A stretch of DNA of 16,623 bases from NCBI GenBank assembly GCA_964346815.1, contig CAYFWF010000046.1, positions 1-16,623 of the forward strand. Reading direction: 5' to 3'. Below, in pieces: positions 14,975 through 16,623 of the stretch. The stretch is from CAYFWF01 sp964346815 (GTDB lineage: Bacteria; Acidobacteriota; Aminicenantia; Aminicenantales; Aminicenantaceae). A model generated the notes under the pieces. That model did not search any database. It saw only the letters and a program-made list of their open reading frames with translations, and was not told where the DNA came from. Position 1 is the stretch's first letter. Each line of letters opens with the position of its first letter. The position numbers and the translations under genes are program-made.

Positions 14975-15131
14975 AGCTTCACCTTTAAAAATAAGGGTCC
15001 ATTTCAATATTAACTACGAAGATAAGGTTAAAAAGGTTCAGCCCTTCTCATCCTGGCATCCTCCGAAAGAGCTCTTTTTTTCTCAATGATAGGGATCCGT
15101 TCAAAATTCATGGGATCAGAGCAGAGTTGTA

Positions 15132-15143
15132 TTGAGGCCTCAA
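15132..15143. repeat. 12-bp perfect palindrome upstream of the exporter operon
   Basis: TTGAGGCCTCAA, with no loop, about 160 bp upstream of the membrane fusion protein start. It could be an operator for the exporter operon, but it is short, and no partner site or -35/-10 pair close to it was found. Confidence 0.25.
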
Positions 15144-15186
15144 ATAAGGGTGGCTTTTATATCCGTGTTTTTTCTAGTCGGTTTCT

Positions 15187-15498
15187 CTAGAATTCTTTAA
15201 TAAGAACGTCGTATAAATCTAATCCTAAATTGATAAATTCTTCTTTTTTCGGATTCATATCAATATAGATACTCAATCTTTGCTTTTGCTCCTCTGTCAA
15301 AGGAATCTTGTCACTGGTGCCCTGCCCCTCACTCAACAACCGCACTTGTTCATCGTCCATACGATGGCTCCGAATTTCAGATGAAAGCTCATATTTCCGG
15401 CTACAGCCAGAACATTCGATTCTCAGATTTCCATTAAGGAAGTCCCATTTTTTTGCTTCTTCCGCACAAAGATAACATTTCGCATCTTTCTCGACCAT
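15187..15498 (-). CDS. Small two-CxxC zinc-ribbon-like protein
   Basis: 103-residue soluble protein of unknown function. Two CxxC pairs, C8-YL-C11 and C29-SG-C32, are spaced as in a single zinc ribbon at residues 1-40 (KCYLCAEEAKKWDF, RIECSGCSRKYEL). The remainder is charged and helical (LTEEQKQRLSIYIDMNPKKEE) with no recognised domain and no signal peptide. The start is supported by GAGGAGAG about 4 bases before ATG. It lies 86 bp after the PAS protein on the same strand and could be in the same transcript. Whether it binds DNA, RNA or protein cannot be told; the cysteines argue for zinc. Confidence 0.8.
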   Translation of the reverse strand: MVEKDAKCYLCAEEAKKWDFLNGNLRIECSGCSRKYELSSEIRSHRMDDEQVRLLSEGQGTSDKIPLTEEQKQRLSIYIDMNPKKEEFINLGLDLYDVLIKEF

Positions 15499-15584
15499 TT
15501 TCTCTCCTCTTCTGACTCAAATTTTCCTGCCTTCCATCATCGGGCTCGAAGAAAAGCCGCACTACTCTCTCTCAGCAGACGATA

Positions 15585-16079
15585 TCATCGGAGGACAGGT
15601 TTAGAATTTCTCTTGGTAAGGCCTTTCACCATAGCGAAATCTGCTGGATTTCCTCGATACGGAATCAAGCCAGCATTGATTTCCACATAGATATCGCTCC
15701 CGTCTTTGTGCTTGAGTATGCTCCTGTATACAGAAGGAACATCCTCTCCTGCCATACGGCTCATATAGTATCGGACTAATTTGGGGAGTTCATCAGGATG
15801 GATATAATGGATTATCAGAGTATCGATCATCTCTTCTGGGCTATATCCTAAAAGTTCGGCAAGGCCCGAAGTGATCAATCTTATTTTTGCGTCTTGGATG
15901 ATGCAGGCATTCTTTTTTGTCCGATCGAGCAGATCGCGATATTTTTCTTCCGTCTCCAGCCAGGTTATCGACTTGGTCCGCCTGTGCTTGATATCCAATT
16001 TTTCGAATTCCACAATCCTTTCGTGCAAATACATTAATTTTTTTTGAAATTGGTATTTGGAGGGGTATCCGTTTTCCAC
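15585..16079 (-). CDS. Stand-alone PAS-domain protein
   Basis: 164-residue cytoplasmic protein. Residues 1-47 are charged and probably coiled coil (LMYLHERIVEFEKLD, WLETEEKYRDLLDR), the usual linker before a PAS domain. Residues about 48-155 form one PAS S-box: IRLITSGLAELLGYSPEEM, IHPDELPKLV, SILKHKDGSDIYVEINAGLIPYRG, MVKGLTKR. It ends there, with no kinase, cyclase or DNA-binding output. The start is GTG with AGGA five bases before it; an in-frame ATG lies at 16034. It may be a sensory adaptor that works through protein contact, or the surviving sensor of a larger kinase whose remaining parts are lost. A receiver-domain remnant is found just upstream on the same strand. No ligand residues could be assigned. 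Confidence 0.85.
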   Translation of the reverse strand: MENGYPSKYQFQKKLMYLHERIVEFEKLDIKHRRTKSITWLETEEKYRDLLDRTKKNACIIQDAKIRLITSGLAELLGYSPEEMIDTLIIHYIHPDELPKLVRYYMSRMAGEDVPSVYRSILKHKDGSDIYVEINAGLIPYRGNPADFAMVKGLTKRNSKPVLR

Positions 16080-16163
16080 TGTATCCTAACCCGCTTTTAT
16101 GAATCAGAAAATATAATCATTTTTCTATATTCAATATTTCTTATATTTTACATTTTAAAGATG

Positions 16164-16346
16164 TTATGTCAAGCGACTTTCCTTCTTCAACACATCACGG
16201 ATAGTTTTTGCGATATCTTTGATCATAAATGGCTTCATAACGAATTCGCTGATACCCATGGCTTTGGCTTTGTCGCCGTTAATCAATTCGCTGAATCCGG
16301 TACAAAGGATGACCGGCATGTCTGGCCGAATACTCAGTATGTATTC
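16164..16346 (-). pseudogene. C-terminal remnant of a response-regulator receiver domain
   Basis: Sixty in-frame codons starting EYILSIRPDMP and continuing MPVILCTGFSE, KAKAMGISEFVMKPF and IAKTIRDVLKK, ending at TAA. This is the second half of a receiver (REC) domain of the kind that closes hybrid histidine kinases: the switch residue in ILCTGF and conserved lysine in VMKPF are present. The front half with the acidic pocket and phospho-acceptor aspartate is absent. The frame stays open to 16418, but residues upstream of ILSIRP do not look like REC, and an in-frame stop lies at 16416-16418. It cannot be phosphorylated as it stands, so it is most likely a decayed end of a kinase gene cut off by a rearrangement with a breakpoint near 16346. 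Confidence 0.7.
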
Positions 16347-16433
16347 AGTGTTCCGTTTCAGGGAAATTCGGACAGAGGAGTGAATTTTTGTAGCGACAGA
16401 GTAGTTGTAATATTCTTAAGCTAGGAGGAATGC

Positions 16434-16589
16434 ATGACAACAGGAACACCCACCCGAAGCCAGGAAGCCAGTATCATTATGAAGAATACTGTCCGGGAGG
16501 AAGGAAAGAAGGCAAGAGGTCTCCTGCTGAAACTGAGCAGTATAGAGTCACAGGTGTTATCCTTGAAGCTTTCTACCGGTATCTTATAA
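16434..16589 (+). CDS. Possible small ORF of unknown function
   Basis: 51-codon ORF starting MTTGTPTRSQEASI, with a perfect AGGAGG five bases before its ATG. It has no recognised domain. A second overlapping frame starts at the ATG at 16430 (only one base after AGGAGG), reads MHDNRNTHPKPGSQ and stays open to the window edge (64 codons, ending in RYLIRKLLDEIPVKF). Which frame is real, or whether a frameshift joins them, cannot be decided. It is the only plus-strand candidate in the window and may be the start of an inserted element that also removed the front of the adjacent receiver domain. Confidence 0.3.
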   Translation: MTTGTPTRSQEASIIMKNTVREEGKKARGLLLKLSSIESQVLSLKLSTGIL

Positions 16590-16623
16590 GAAAGCTGCTG
16601 GATGAGATCCCGGTAAAATTTCA

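Noticed and set aside
14975..15007. Upstream TTG start of the membrane fusion protein
   Set aside because: It has no ribosome site, and it places an odd charged segment before the membrane anchor; the ATG at 14974 has AAAGGTGA.
15132..15143. Palindrome TTGAGGCCTCAA as a terminator
   Set aside because: No loop and no T-tract on either strand, so it does not fit a rho-independent terminator.
16388..16413. TTGTAG ... TAATAT as a plus-strand promoter for the edge ORF
   Set aside because: The spacer is only 14 bp and the -35 is poor; not supportable as a promoter.

Overview
The window looks like a piece of a Gram-negative, environmental chromosome of moderate GC. The style of the genes points to Acidobacteriota or Candidatus Aminicenantes: signal peptide-TPR-PD40 propeller proteins, a zinc-ribbon Ser/Thr kinase with a membrane segment and propeller tail, and split MacB-type exporters. 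This placement is an inference from protein style only; no rRNA or other phylogenetic marker is present. Every confident gene lies on the minus strand, so the text below reads from high to low coordinates.

Right end (16.6-15.2 kb): a small plus-strand ORF of unknown function sits at the edge. It abuts the remnant of a response-regulator receiver domain that has lost its front half. Next come a PAS-only protein and a small two-CxxC zinc-ribbon protein. Middle right (15.0-10.7 kb): a compact four-gene operon encodes a membrane fusion protein, two different MacB/FtsX-like permeases and a MacB/LolD-type ATPase, forming an envelope efflux or export machine without a TolC gene nearby.

Middle (10.7-5.5 kb): a Ser/Thr protein kinase has a propeller tail that is broken by a frame change. 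A secreted CocE/S15 alpha/beta hydrolase follows, then a secreted protein with a kinase-like fold resembling FAM20/Four-jointed or PI3/4-kinase enzymes. The two kinase genes share a 12-bp identical block covering a TTGACA -35 box, each followed by a 17-bp spacer, which suggests related promoters.

Gap at 5.06-5.56 kb: this holds the 5' half of a tRNA-Arg(CCG), a second weaker tRNA-like scrap, and two copies of a TGTGACC tandem repeat. It reads as a scarred integration site or a regulatory region, possibly both. Left end (5.06-0 kb): a sensor histidine kinase with a large extracytoplasmic TPR-containing sensor region is followed 6 bp later by its OmpR/PhoB-type response regulator, then by a secreted TPR-PD40 propeller protein.

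Overall this is a signalling and envelope region: a two-component pair, an eukaryote-like Ser/Thr kinase, an extracytoplasmic kinase-like protein, propeller proteins and an exporter. The most unusual items are the secreted kinase-like protein, the frame break in the Ser/Thr kinase propeller, and the tRNA-repeat scar.
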